The notes beneath the pieces were generated by a model. It had not been told where the DNA came from, made no database searches, and was given only the letters and a program-made list of their open reading frames with translations. A stretch of 64,000 nt of DNA from Hedera helix (Eukaryota > Streptophyta > Magnoliopsida > Apiales > Araliaceae). The stretch's first letter is position 1; each line of letters begins with the position of its first letter. Of this stretch, positions 10,496-23,679 are shown piece after piece. Location of the stretch: the NCBI GenBank assembly GCA_947179155.2, contig OX359281.1, positions 40,645,467 to 40,709,466 of the forward strand. Reading direction: 5' to 3'. The position numbers were made by a program, and so were the translations under genes.

Positions 10496-12699
10496 ATGGC
10501 TTCGTTTTCAATGGAGGATTTTGTTGGGAATGGAACCCTAAAGGAATTGCTTCCAAAGCTGCTAGAAGAAGGCTGGGATGATGTGCCAACCTTGAAGATT
10601 ATGAATTTGGAGGATATGACTGCCATTAACATGACCCAACAACAAAAGGTTTGTTCACTATTATCCTCTTCAAATACCTTTTATAACTAATTTCTGCAAG
10701 CTTTTGAAGTTGTCCATAAAACCAAACATGTTTAGCATCTTCTCCTTTAAACAGTACAGATTATTCCCCTCCAGAATAAGTGGGGGATTCGAGAATCTTC
10801 AAAAATCATAATGTTTTTTATTCTACTTAAAAGAAGAAGAAAAAAACCCGAATACGTTGTATATAAAACCAACTGTGATGCCTAAAGGCTTTTCATTGAT
10901 CTACTGAAGGATGCACTAGAAATAAGGTCATACCTGCATGATCGCGCACTGATGCAATACGGTGACAGGCTAGAGGCCTCAGGGAAATGTCTTCCCGAGC
11001 TTCTCAACTTAAGCACAGCAGATCTGTATTCGCAGTTTGGTATGAAAAGAGGCCATCTTGCTCGTTTCATGGACAGAACCCCTGAATGCGCAGCAGATCC
11101 TTTGCCAATATCAGTCGCCCTCCCTGCGAGACAAAGAACCACCACCACGCCTTCCAGAAATAATAGTATTTACAAGAGTGAGCTTATGTCTATCAACTCC
11201 AGAAAATTGCATAGTATGATAAGAGCCACAACAAACAACAGTATGGCTTATGATGTAACCCGCGATCAATCCCTAGCAGATTTCAAAATGAAAGATGGAC
11301 ATATCTTTAAGGGGATTGTGGCTGCAATGCCTGATGAGCCTAGAGGATGCGGTTGTGTACAATCTCCCCCAATAGTTGAAAATGTTGCCCCATACTCTGT
11401 TATTGACAGCATCTCCGTTCAGAGACTAACTCCAGAATATAAAATCGGGATGGAGCGTTTGGTAAAGACAAAGACGCCTCCAATGAAGGCTTCAGAACTT
11501 TGGCGACACAAACCAGCTGTGCTCCTCTGCATCCGCCGCCCAGGGTAAAACTTTCATATCCATTCTGCATCTTGAACCATATTTTTCAAAGGAAAACGAT
11601 TTGCAATCCTACTTGCTAGTACTACAGACACACGGCATGTGCGTTATACCATTATTGTTTTTGAAATCCAATTAACAAAAAAACTTTGAATCTCAGGAGA
11701 GCTGCAGTACTCACCCAATCATGTCAATAATCACATTGCTAGAACAAGTTGTGTAATTAAAAATATTCAGAGAGCTTAATGTTGAAGCAGTTCAGTAAAC
11801 ACACAAAGAGGAACTGAAAGTAATTATTCGGAAAAGAGAACTTTTTTCTATTTGGTATATTTTATGATTCACTTAACTAGACGACAGTAGCAAATAGTTT
11901 ACTAACGCTGTCACCCAGAAAATTTAAGGAAAATGGCAATCCAACCAAGTTATTACATTTCATATTTATAGGTACTTTTCATCAACAAAAGTCGGTAATT
12001 AAGTAATACCAACTTTGTTCATTGTTTGAAATGGAAAAATAGGTGCATCATGTGCAGAGCTGAAGCTCACAAGCTCTATGCGAGAAAACCCATATTCGAT
12101 GCACTTGGGATTCAATTATATGCAATTCTTCACGAGCACATAGAGGCAGAGGTATATTGCTCACTTTCTTGAGGCTTCCAAGCTTTATGACACATTTTAA
12201 CTATGTTTTTATTTCACCGAGGTTAGGTAAAAGACTTCTGGCCCAGATATTGGGGTGGCGTCGTACTCCTCGACAAGAGCATGGACTTTTTCAAAGCTTT
12301 GGGCGGTGGGAATCTGCTGAAAGACAAGTTTGTATCAGGGTTTCTGTTCAATCCTCGAGCTATTGCAAATTACAAGCGTGCAAAAGCAATGGGTTTAGAT
12401 CAGAACTTCAGAGGAGAAGGTGAAATAAAAGGTGGACTCTTTATAGTTGGCAAAGGAAAAACTGGAGTTGCCTACCAGTTTATAGAAAGGAATTTTGGAG
12501 ACTGGGCGCCTCTTGCTGAAGTCATTGAGATCTGTACTCGGCTGCAGGTAGTACTCATAGCCTTTTTTAGTCCTTTACTGCTGATTATCTCCTACAAAAA
12601 ATCCAATTAAAAAAACTTGTGTTCATCATTATGCAGAACCGACAGCAAAGTCACGAGGGAGAGTCTATCAAATCATCACAGGAATCCGAATCTGTTTAA
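10496..12699 (+). CDS. SAM domain - peroxiredoxin-like 2 (AhpC/TSA) fusion protein
   Basis: Five coding exons: 10496-10648, 10910-11544, 12043-12151, 12227-12547 and 12637-12699, giving about 426 residues with all phases consistent. Residues 1-115 form a SAM-like domain (LPKLLEEGWDDVPTLKIMNL, then LNLSTADLYSQFGMKRGHLAR), a protein- or RNA-interaction fold. A polar linker with Thr/Ser and basic patches follows. From about residue 190 comes a thioredoxin-fold domain of the PRXL2 (FAM213/SELENOU-related) family, whose RRPGCIMCRAEAHKL motif puts a CxxC at Cys264-Cys267, the expected redox centre. The C-terminus has FGDWAPLAEVIEICTRLQ, typical of the family's last helix. No transit peptide or membrane segment is obvious. 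The exon 2/3 junction splits the Gly codon just before the redox cysteines. Role inferred: thiol redox protein tethered through SAM. The substrate is unknown. Confidence 0.85.
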
Positions 12700-13040
12700 T
12701 TTTTATTCTTTAACATCTTCCCCTTCTTAAAAAAATAATAAATCATTAGTTGATTTTCCTTTTCCTACTGCAGCATATCAGTTTTGCAATTCTTGTGTTC
12801 TATTGAGAAAAAAAAATTATTGTGTTCTTTGCATCTGTTAAGACCATATCAAGTACTTTGGTAAAAATGAAGTTTTTATTCAAAAAATGGATACATATTT
12901 CAGTTATAAAATATATGTATGCATATTCAAGGGAAAATTCAGCATACAGGTACACAACAGGAAAGTATAATTACCTCCATCAATTGGTTGAGTGAAAACG
13001 GTATGCTTTGTTAGCTTGAGAGTTTATATTTTTTCGAAAA

Positions 13041-13236
13041 CTCCCTCCATCCCAAAATGAGATTCGATATTCTCCTTTTGGAACATCTCTAATACAAGTG
13101 GAGTTTCAAAATCAATGAATCAAATTTCACTATATTTATGTCGGATGTGATCTGGACCATTGATTATGTTGAAGTCATACTTTATCTAAAAACTATGAAT
13201 TTTGAAAGTGGATTCACAGTTTGGGACAGGATGGAG
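13041..13236. mobile_element. Stowaway-like MITE (candidate)
   Basis: The left end reads CTCCCTCCATCCCAAAATGA and the right end is an imperfect inverted copy (TTTGGGACAGGATGGAG) followed by TA. CTCCCTCC ends and about 200 bp length are typical of Tc1/mariner Stowaway MITEs. The left TA duplication is not preserved, so the element looks old. Confidence 0.55.
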
Positions 13237-14566
13237 TACTATTTTCCTTCAGAAAAAAGGGAGACAATGCTAGTGTTTACACTCTCAACAAAATATTCTT
13301 AAAAAAAAACCAATCAGGTAACCAAATTCTTATTATTAACTTGTTTGCTTAGGAAGTATCAATCAATACCACTGTTTCACAACCAACACAAAGAATTGCG
13401 TTAGTAGTGCTTCTGTTATAAGTAAGACCTGGAGATCATGTAGAACTGTTACCTGGTTATATATATATACAGTAGTTGATCACAGTTTGACCAGACAAAT
13501 CTACTTCATTTTAAGCAGTCATGCCCTCCATTTGTTAACTAAAGAGCACTTGGCTCCGGGCTTTCGATGAAAACCGCTCATAGTTTCTCCATCTTAACTA
13601 ACATGCACTTCTTTCGGACATGAAATCGTTCCCCGAGATCAGAACCAGAGTTATCTTTTAATTTTGATGTTCATTCCCAATGTTGTCACAAAAAAACTAT
13701 CCATCTCATGCAGATGAAAATTCTTAGGTGACGAGGAAGCAAATTATTTCTATCTTCCCATGCAGAACTTTATGGTTTCTCACTTGCATAATGCTTTCAG
13801 AGGTTAATACAGTGACTAACATCCAGATAATCCTATAGCCCTGATTTGATGACACAAGAAGCAACTTATAGCCTTATCACACAATCCATAACAAGCATAC
13901 CGTGAAATAACCAAATTCCGAGTCTTGGCATTCGATTGAAGACTTCTTTCATTTCTGGTAACCTCCCGGACTTTCAGTAGGCTGAGATGACAGGGTCAAT
14001 AATTTGATCAAACGGTGAAATTGCCCAATTTTTTTCAGGTATCTATGAGATTGTTTAATAAGAAAATTTCAGCGTTCATTCAGATTTTGATTACATAGCA
14101 GTGAAGTTTCTTTGCGTAATTTGGCGGGAATTAGTTATAATATATATTATTCCATTTAACGAGGCTGTTAATACACGTGTGATGAGGAAAGACCGCAAGA
14201 CCCAGAATTATATTTGAAGTATTTTTTAATACTACACCTCCCCAAGTCCAGAATCAGAATCCAGTCCACGAACGATACGACAGTTTTATCGTACTCTTTT
14301 TCCATCTCTCCTGTCGGTCTAATAAGATTGGTTTATATCGTTTATATTATTCCATCCGTTAAAAAATAGTCATTATCGATCTTTTGAAAATCATTAATTT
14401 AAAATAAATTTATTTTTATCAATACAGTAAACATTATAAATCTCATGTATGGAGGACTCCGCTATCAGAATCTCTAATGAAAATATAAATTTTCTAACTA
14501 AATTGGGACAAAAATGAGAAAACTATTTGAATGGTTATACTGTTTTAAATTACATCCCTTGTGTTT

Positions 14567-14585
<19 letters not shown>

Positions 14586-14613
<28 letters not shown>
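14586..14613. repeat. (TA)n microsatellite
   Basis: A run of TA dinucleotides following a short TG-rich stretch. Confidence 0.95.
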
Positions 14614-14618
<5 letters not shown>

Positions 14619-15012
14619 TTGGCTGCTTGTATATTCTTATTTACTTTGTTTGCTGACAAATAAGGTTCTTAAACCTCCATTTATAGAGATTGGTAACACT
14701 GAAATCATTCTTCAGGAAAGCAAACAAGTGCAGCAAAGACGAAATATAAACTAATACGAAAAATATATAATCAATTGAAAGGATTCTCGTCTCATTTATC
14801 AGTTAATACAGGGTTAACACACAGGTTTCACGGTTTCACCTCCTCTGCTCAAGTGTGATACTTGTCTAACTACCGGCCAGTTTGACTCGTTCCATTCCTA
14901 CTACATATCTGCTCAGGTGGTACTAGAAATTTACGAATATAATCGACAGATCCTCTTATTCATGAAGAGAAACTCCAACTCCATGACCAATTATATTTCA
15001 TCTTTTTCGCAC

Positions 15013-15022
15013 TATATATAAA
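15013..15022 (+). promoter_or_regulatory. Strong TATA-like box upstream of a 56-codon ORF
   Basis: TATATATAAA lies 40 bp before an ATG at 15062. Good plant TATA consensus, but no transcript evidence; it also falls just beyond the end of the convergent bHLH gene. Confidence 0.35.
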
Positions 15023-15061
15023 GAGGTTGCCACTTGAATCTCAATACAAGAACCTTCAACA

Positions 15062-15232
15062 ATGCTACAAAAGACCCTTGAAGCTTTGCACCAGTCTGCC
15101 ACTATGACTTGTAGCAGAAAGATCTTTGAGCTAGAACATGGTGTTAGCACACTTCATTTGTTAGCCTCAAAACTACTGGGAAAGAAGTCCAAATGTAGCT
15201 TTGCTGAATATCAGAGCCAGTTGATCATTTAG
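15062..15232 (+). CDS. Candidate small ORF, 56 residues, unknown
   Basis: Begins MLQKTLEALHQSATMTCSRK and ends with FAEYQSQLII before a TAG. It sits 40 bp downstream of a strong TATA-like box, which is why it is listed. No signal peptide, no membrane segment, two cysteines, no family recognised. It lies opposite the 3' untranslated end of the minus-strand bHLH gene (stop at 15352), so it could be a chance opening or an antisense transcript. Treat as a hypothesis only. Confidence 0.2.
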   Translation: MLQKTLEALHQSATMTCSRKIFELEHGVSTLHLLASKLLGKKSKCSFAEYQSQLII

Positions 15233-15351
15233 AACAACACACAAAATCAGAGTTCGGCTTTCATATGGCCTGGTGATAGGGACCCTGCATATATTCAGAA
15301 TCGATTTAGTTGTTTAGTGCAAGATGATCTGTGCAGTTTTCAGAAGAGAGT

Positions 15352-18144
15352 CTAATGGGTAAATTTACTAGTTATACCATCTAAATCTTTATCGTCCAGG
15401 GAAATATTGGAATTGAGGCCCATCTGCACAATGTTGTGGAGTTCATCCTCCCAGACATTCGGTACCTGCAGTCAAATGAATCAAATGGTGGAAAAGAAAA
15501 TTTCATGCAATTCAAAACAGGAGGTTTTAAAGCGCAATATGTAATTAACAGAAGTTGTATGCTGCCTGGAAGATTTGCTCATCATAGAGAAAATATTTCC
15601 TTTTATATGAAATTTTGGGAATTGGTTCGGTTTGATTGCAGACAACTGGTTAATTATTAAAGATGGGAAAGGTAAAGTTGCATGAATGTCCTTATACTGC
15701 TACTATCAACACATAGACAAGAACAAAGAAACAAGACCAAGTAGTGTTTCAACAATTGATTGGAAGTTACCTGAGAAGTAGACTCCTTATATCCTCCACT
15801 CATGGCTGTCAAGTGGGAAAAAATGGTTCTCCGAAGTGCATCTGAAGAGGTTCCCATGCCAGGAAGACCTGCTTGGATTAGTCCAGGCTGAGATGGATGC
15901 AGCGGAGCATAAGGCAAAGACATGTCAGGATGAAAACCAAGTGCAGATGAAGGGCCAGCTTGTGATTGAAGGATCTGTGCCAAATTGCAACATATTTTAG
16001 TGGTTTTGAAGGAATACATAAATATACACATGTATCCAGTAACAATTTAATTTGGGGTGCATGTACTAGTGTATGTTTTCTCTTACATCTTTTGCTAAAA
16101 GCCCTTCAATGTTAAAATCCAGCCGAGGATTAACTGTTGCGAGCTTCATTGAAAGAAACTGTTAAAAATAGGAAAAGTTATAAATATTAAAATTCTAATC
16201 AGAATTGTCTGATGTTTTTAAAAACCATATCTAGTAGAGCAAGTCAGATTTCTGTACAGATGCAAATAATATGACTTCTAAAAAGTTTCAGATGATCAAT
16301 TTTGCGACTATCTGGTGAACTACTCATCTGTATTCTAAAAACAAGGGTCTTCTTACAAAAGATTATGAAAGCTATTAGCTATTTCAATCTGGTTGATACG
16401 AGTCAAACATTAAACGACTCACTAGATTGACATTGTTCATGTATCCCAACCAAAACTCTGAAGAAAGTTCAACTCTCATGTTGTATATAAACCAAAGATG
16501 CATAAAAGAAAAAATACATAATGAAACCTGAAAGAAAGACCAGAAAATTTGATTGCCATACCTCAACTTGTCGTTGTAGTGATTGAACATAATTAATGAT
16601 TTCATCAAGCATAACTGCTTTGCCTGTAACCTGAAAAATTCAATCAGTTGTCATGAAATGGACTTCAAAAGCAACACATTATTTTATGAAATTCAACTAA
16701 AGTTACTGAGACTTTATATCCAATGACTAACCTTGCTGCAACCTGGTACAAGGTCCTGAAGAAACTTCATCCTTTCACTGATCTTCTCCCTTCTGACCTG
16801 TTATTCAAGTCAAACTTAAACTAATATACCATGATAAACTAGATTTCGTGATAAAACAAAACAATTCAGAAATAAATCTTACTCTTTCTGCAAGACTGTG
16901 ACTGTTTGTTGCCTGCCCTCTTCGGGCTCTAACATGTATGTATTCTTCCTTGAGTGAATCTGAAGCTTGAGATCCCTGTTTACCATGTTTCCCACCAGGC
17001 CTATTGATTGTTGAAGTTGGGTTCTGATCCCCTTTCTGTTGAATTTCAGAGTTCTGCTTTACAGCTTCAGGTGGATCTGAAGCTACCCTGACTTGATCAA
17101 GCTCATTATCCTTCTAAAAAAGGGCAACGACAGTTAGTCAAGAAGGTACAACACCCAATCAAAGTAATTGACATTAATTATGAAGAACAATAGTTAACAT
17201 GGTTCTACCTGACCAATTCTTTTCCTTTTCTTTAAGCCATGTCCCCTAACAGATGTTCCCCCACCTATACCCTCCAATACCAATGGCTCTGCTTGACCAC
17301 CCCCACTACTAAATTCAGGTTCATCCAACTCATTACCAGACTCATGAAAACCTTGTTTTGCTTCATCCTGAGACCTCATAAAGATCTCACTATTTCTCTC
17401 ATTATTGAGTGGGCTACCTCCACTAGCCCCGTGCTCAATTGACATGGAAACATCTTTGGAACCTCCAACCATGCTCATCTCGTTTTCATGGGACTGCCCC
17501 CTGGATATCGAGTTCAATCTAATGGCTGCACAAATTTCTTGTGGCACTTGCATTGGTGCTGCTACCCTAGTAGAATAAGGACTCATGGACTCTGGAATGC
17601 TAAAAGGGTTCACCATATCACCAAAATTTTCTCCACTGAAGCACGAGAACCTCGCTGCTCGCTCAATGAAACCTGAATCTGTTGGAAACTGAGATAAGCC
17701 CCGAGGAAGCATCCTAGAAGATGTTGGCAGAAGCATACTCCCTTTCAATGTTGAATTTGGTGGAGAACAACCCATATCAAGGGCTCTGTCCAGATCATTT
17801 CTTGGATGGCCCAGACTGCCTTTTCTGAATCCAAGTGTGCTTGAAGAGCTAGCATTGTTTTGCACATTGATACCACAGAAACCCATGTTTTGTGAATTGG
17901 TGGGCTGGTCCCAAATATTAGGGCAGAATGAATCCACCATGGATGCAGAGGAACAAAGAGAAGACTCCACTAGATCTCCTTTACAAACTCCAATGGAATT
18001 TTCAGTGGGAATCAATCCCATTGATGTATTTGTGAGATTACTACTGCTAAATCGCCAATCTGAGGAGATATTGGGTGCATGGTAGTTCTTAGAATCATCA
18101 TCCCTTTTTTCTGGCTCAATTTTATCAGGGCTAACCTTATCCAT
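15352..18144 (-). CDS. bHLH transcription factor, bHLH49-like
   Basis: Seven coding exons on the minus strand: 18144-17209, 17113-16883, 16797-16732, 16630-16562, 16158-16087, 15974-15771 and 15465-15352, giving about 563 residues with every junction in frame. The bHLH domain is encoded by exons 2-4: basic region HVRARRGQATNSHSLAERVR, helix 1 ERMKFLQDLVPGC, loop and helix 2 VTGKAVMLDEIINYVQSLQR. His, Glu and Arg at the DNA-reading positions predict E-box/G-box binding. The long N-terminus carries FPTDSGFIERAARFSCFSG and the region after the bHLH carries FLSMKLATVNPRLDFNIEGL, both hallmarks of the bHLH49/bHLH74 group that activates cell elongation in Arabidopsis. A basic KKRKR patch near residue 308 is a likely nuclear signal. 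The C-terminus ends with a WEDELHNIVQMG motif. Nuclear dimerising activator by family. Confidence 0.93.
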
Positions 18145-19140
18145 ATCTCCTTCACAAAAGTAGCCAAAGATGCCAAAACCCAGATACTTTTCTCTTACAG
18201 TTGTCTAACAACAATCAACAACTAACCTATGAAAAATTGAAGTTACAGGATTGACAACCCTAATAAACCCTAAATGCGCAGATTAAAGTCCCAGAAGAAA
18301 GTAAAAGTGATATTGTTAGGTGAAAACCTAGCAATCAAATCAAAGAAACAATTTTTACCACAGTTGAAACTCACAAAAGAAGAGGGAAAACAAAACATGT
18401 AGGGTAGTGGTGGTTCTAACTCGGGTTTCTTCAAGAAGCTAAATTTACCCAAAAACAATGGTACCACCACCAGTCAACCTACTTACTCAGAGAACAGCTG
18501 AGAACAAGTATATAGGAAAGACCCACTTCAAATCATGAGCTAGAGAATCAAAATGTAAGACATTAAAGGCAAGCCAATGCACCATTATGTTTTACCAGAC
18601 TCCGCACTCTATTTCCAAAGCGATCACTGAATTTGTACTATCTTTCCAAAATTACACATGATAAGTCCCCCAATGACGAGGAAAACACAAACCCAACCAG
18701 AAGCAGTTAATTAGACAGAAACATCGATTTCAGTATCATAAATAAGCATTCAAACCCTGCAGTGACAGTAATAAAAACCCTAGTCAGAGTAAACAGAGAG
18801 AAAGAGCCCCTTAGCTCTGAAACAGAGAAAAGACTCGACTAAAAGTGGGAAGAGAAAGATACCCATTTCAGATTCTGTGCTACTTTTGGTACCCTGTCCT
18901 CCATTTTAAAGGGTTTTTTCGCTGATGAAAACTTTTGTTGGATTTGGGGAATTTGTTCAAACCCCTCTTTTTTTAGCTCACCTCAAACAAATTGTACTGT
19001 CAAAGTATCATAATCACAGGGTAGAAAACATATAAACCCATGAAATAAAGGATGGAGAGGGAAAGTTAGTACCGTTAAATGTTAATCAAAGAGATTCTGC
19101 ACAACAGTTGTCAAGACATTGGAGAGAGAAACAAACAAAT
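18145..19140 (-). other. 5' leader of the bHLH49-like gene with probable leader intron
   Basis: Upstream of the ATG at 18144 there is a good minus-strand acceptor (TTTTCATAG|GTTAG near 18229) and a donor (AAATGG|GTATCT near 18862). Together they suggest a non-coding first exon at about 19.13-18.86 kb and a 630-bp leader intron. Inference from splice consensus only. Confidence 0.5.
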
Positions 19141-19160
19141 GCTTGAAAAAAAAGAGAAAT

Positions 19161-19170
19161 ATATTTATAG
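19161..19170 (-). promoter_or_regulatory. TATA box of the bHLH49-like gene
   Basis: Reads CTATAAATAT on the minus strand, about 1 kb upstream of the ATG and just before the predicted non-coding first exon. Confidence 0.55.
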
Positions 19171-21407
19171 TAGTATAAAAGAGAAAAAGGGATACTGAAA
19201 AAAGAAGACTAATAGCAAGGGTCCTGCATTTATACCCACGCCTGCATCAAAAAGAGAGCTCTTGATGATTAACCACCGCCACCGCCACTGCAACTGTAAA
19301 TAAATATTACACACAAATACATACATATAGTATTTCTTTATTGAATTTTTTTAATGTGTGTTTTAGGGTACACATTAAATACGAAAAATAATATATAATA
19401 TTATTTATTTATGTAGGTACATTGAATTTAATGTATAAAAAAATAATATACTAATGAACTCCATGCATTGAATTCAGTGCAACTATATAAAAAATTAATT
19501 TTTAACGAATTATATATCTTATTTTTTACGCTTAATATATACCTTTAAAACATACATTAAGCAGAGCCTTCTTTATTTACTCTTGAATCCGTCCACTAAT
19601 GCATAAGGCCTGCCATAAGCTTTCTTTACAAATTTAATTATTACTTAATTCTTTAGTGTATTTTTAATCTAGTGATTTTATTTAGTTTAACTTGTTTGGT
19701 TAACTTTAGACTTTAGTTTAAATAATGTACTAGTGCCTCGTGGTACAATTATAATACCAGCTTGAGCCAGCAACTGACATTGCCAACTCTCATTAGAATT
19801 GTCCTTCCTTACACATTGGGAGGAGAGCTTATAACTTTTATTAGGGGTTGTTTGGTCAGGTTCCAGTAGTTCTTAGCTCATTTTCTCACAATATTAATTG
19901 CCATTTGGCTTACTTCTAGTGGAAGTCTAATTGCCAAATTGCCGATGATAGTATTTCATTCTAATAACTTGATTTGCTTATCCATGTCAGTATTTCATAC
20001 GGTTAGACCACAAGGGTTAGATTGCTTATCCCATAAAAATAATTTGAGAAGCTATGTTCAATATATAATAATTAGATCCAACTCCTCTAATTATCAATTA
20101 AATTTAAGTCGGTTGTTTCAATAATTTTTTTTTTATAATAATATTCATATTTTTTTACGAACAGCAACGCGGTGCAGAATAGATTATTTTTATAATTTAT
20201 TTTTAAAAACACAAAAAAAAGGCTGGGAATGGAAGAAATTGCCATCAGCATTGTTACTCTAGAAAGAAAGAGATCGATGTACTGCTGTAAATTAATAATT
20301 AACGAGATATCTACGCATCTGAAAAGCTGGTTCGGTAAACATTTCTTTAAATCATTTGTCAAAAAATCTATTATTTTTATTACTCTACCTGGCCAAAGCC
20401 AGCCAACTATATGGGAATACAAAGCCTGCTGTGGACGGGTCAGACTGCCGGATACTATTCATATATATGTTCCCTGCCATGACATTTGATTCTAATATTA
20501 TGCTTGTTGACTGCTCCAAATTTGAAATTTTTGAAGCATATAAAACATATCAAGAGTAATCTAATCGGACGACTAGAATCATCGCCTACATCCCTAGAGT
20601 TGACCCATTGATTTTGAACGAGTAGCACCGTTAGTTAACCAAAGCTTACACAAAGTGCATTCACCAAAAGAGTTAAAAGAAAAATCATTACATTGTGAAG
20701 TTATTGGGAATTGTTTTATTATTTTTATTTTTATTATTTTATTTTTTATTATCTTAATAAATACTTTCTATGTTTTAAATTAAAGGTCTTATTTTATTTT
20801 TTTGATAAAACTAATTATTTTTAAAATTAATTTTTATACTATTGTTGATAAAATTTAGGTCAAAAAATTATAATCATAAGAAAATAGATATAATTTTTTA
20901 CCCACTCTAATTCTTATGATTTTAAAAATATATTTATATATGCTTAATTATTAATTTAAAAAAATTAATTTAATTTAAAATTTAAAATAATATTTTTAAT
21001 TTGAAATAAAGGGTCCATGTCTCTTTCTTTCTCTCATGTCATTATTAGTCGGCATTGGGACTTGCAATCACCAAGACCTAAGCTTTAGAATAATGGAATC
21101 TCTTCCGCACTTTGCTTTAAACAATCTTTTCCTTGCTTAAACCCTGTATTTAAATAAAAATTGGCCCGTCACAGGTAAAAATGATTTGTATTGATTGGTT
21201 TAGTTTTACGAGGCACTTTTTGATTAGAAAATAAAACAAGATTATAGATTAAAATATGGAGTACTATTCTTGGTTTGTTTCTTATCAAATTAAATAAAAA
21301 AATAATATATATTATAAATGTTTATATTAATTTTTTTATTATCAGTTATATGAATAAAAATTTTAAAAATAACTTTTTTTAAAGTGTAATAAGTGGAGTA
21401 ATACGTG

Positions 21408-21513
21408 GTGCGTCATACTATTCATGTGCTGTCACCTCAATATTTAAAATCACTTAAAGTGAAATGACACATTTTAAGTGTTGAGATGACAGCACATGAA
21501 TGATATGAGACAC
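21408..21513. repeat. Imperfect inverted repeat (foldback/MITE-like)
   Basis: ATTCATGTGCTGTCA at 21420-21434 is repeated in inverted orientation at 21487-21501 (TGACAGCACATGAAT). Similarity extends outward and inward to arms of about 43 bp around a 20-bp centre. Confidence 0.75.
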
Positions 21514-23504
21514 TGAGTGACAGATATCTTAAGAATATTTAATAATTTTTCGTAATAAGTGAGATCACATATATTCATATATTTTATAATTATAATTTGA
21601 TATAAATTTATCATAATACATAATAAAACTTAATTAAATATAATACAATCTTTTGTGTGAGTATATATAATCTTTTGTGTCACTATAATTCATATACAGA
21701 AACCATGTAGAAAATCTAAAAGAGAGTGATTCGAACGAGAAAACGATGAAAAATCAACCTACCCACGCCTAATAAAGAAAATGAGATTAGATTCCTTGGC
21801 CTATATTTTATTCATTAGAAGATATGGAACCAAGAACGACACAAATGACGAGTTGACACGTGTATATATTGGTGTGCCTTGTGCGCGGGAGATTTATTGA
21901 TTGGTGTCGTACACATTAAATAAATAAACATTTCAAATGTATACTACTAGCAATTGAATTAAGAATATATATAGTAGTACTATATAAGAGGTGACGCAGA
22001 GTGACTGAATTTAGCAAAAAAAAGAGAGGTGAGTTTTGGTTCATCATGCATGCATGGTTGGCATCGGCTCTTCTTTTGGGAAAAGATTAAAATAGAAAGG
22101 AAAAAATAAGAAAGAAAAAGAAAAATCAAATCCCCCCAAAGCAACATGGGATGGGATCAGTTGGGGATTCGATATCTCTTAACAAGAGCTTTAGAAATCT
22201 TTAACCTCAATCAAAGACTACGTACATACCAAGTATGCATATCATCGATGATTACTCTCTAAAATAAATAAATAGATATAGATATATGTGTATGTGTGCA
22301 TGCTCCGACATGTTAATTATAAAGTAGGCATAGATTTTGAGCTTTAATCAATTAGAGTAAGCACGTTTGAAAGTACTTTGAATTATGTCAATCTATTATG
22401 TTTTAGTACTTCATATGTATTTAGAAGAAATATACTAATACTAATAGTAATATTTAACAGTAATTTGGTAGCTTTTTACACTGTGAAAGTATTTAATAGC
22501 TGTCAAATTCCAACAAATAGGATAAAATACAATCGTTTTACACAAATACAAATACAAATTCTATTTATATAATTAAAAAATAAAGTATAACACATATTTT
22601 AAATCAGATTATATTTTTTAATAATTTAAATGCAAAATTATATTTAAATTAATATACAAAATTTGTGCATTTAAATTTATTCAACAAATATATTTAAATA
22701 AGTATTTTTTTTCTGGTCAAACCGACTATAGATACGTACAATTAAATGAGATGATGACAGCTATGTCATCACTGTTTACCGTCCAAGTTGTTCCTCTAAT
22801 TTATACGCAGAACTCTATGTATAATATTCTTTTGAGTTGTAAGAATTAATCTAAATGTTATATAGTTTAATTAATTATAAAAATACATTTTGTCTTAATA
22901 TTTAATTTTATCCTGATGTTTTAATTTGAAGAGAAAAAAAATAAAAAATAAAAATAAAAAAGAGGATGTTTTAGAGTTTTTAGTAAAAGTGAAAAAAAAG
23001 ATAAAGTAAAAGAAATTGTAGGTGTCTTGGACTTTTAATTAAAAGAAAAAAAATGATGGAAAATTAATGTATTTTAAGCTAAATATTTTCTTCTCCCTTT
23101 TGAGAAGAAAGAAAGAGAAAACTCTGTTTTTGAATCAAAAGAAGTGTTAGATTTTGGGTGTCAGTAAGGCTTTATGAAAGTTGAAAACCCTTTCAGTGAA
23201 AATTCAATATATATTATATATACATATATACAAACTAAAAAGACGACTTAGCAGAAGGGAGGAGGGAGGGAGGGAGGTCGGTGTTGTCTACAAAGGCAGG
23301 CAGGCATATGATAGTTTCCACTTTCCAGTAGTTTTTTCTGTTTTAGTTTACTATTTTTTTTAATGAATCTCATGCAAACATTAGATGCATGCAGAAGGCG
23401 ATGATGAGATGCTGTTAAATGATTGTTTTCACAAGTCCTTTTTTGGCGGCCAAACCCAAATTCATGATAAATAATAGCACTTTTTTCTTTTCCAATAGGC
23501 CATG

Positions 23505-23526
23505 GCCAGCCAGCCAGCCAGCCAGC
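23505..23526. repeat. (GCCA)n microsatellite
   Basis: About five tandem copies of a CCAG/GCCA tetranucleotide. Confidence 0.9.
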
Positions 23527-23615
23527 TAGCTTCCTTTCATTTTAAACTCTTCCTAGCTCATACGTGATTGTAACATATTGGGAGTTATTGGGACCCTTCA
23601 CCTTACATACATACG

Positions 23616-23618
<3 letters not shown>

Positions 23619-23676
<58 letters not shown>
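23619..23676. repeat. Compound (AT)n(AG)n microsatellite
   Basis: About 28 bp of AT followed directly by about 29 bp of AG. Confidence 0.95.

Positions 23677-23679
<3 letters not shown>

Larger units (their letters stand above)
12700..15000. other. Intergenic with Stowaway-like MITE and microsatellite
   Basis: No protein-coding gene recognised. It holds the 3' flank of the SAM-peroxiredoxin-like gene, a Stowaway-like element near 13.04-13.24 kb and a (TA)n tract near 14.59-14.61 kb. Confidence 0.6.

Noticed and set aside
17239..18085. Plus-strand open frames of 60-82 codons opposite bHLH exon 1
   Set aside because: They are antisense shadows of the bHLH49-like coding exon.
20229..20559. Overlapping plus-strand frames of 86 and 67 codons in the intergenic region
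   Set aside because: No start context, no domain, no neighbouring exon signals, and AT-driven codon use.
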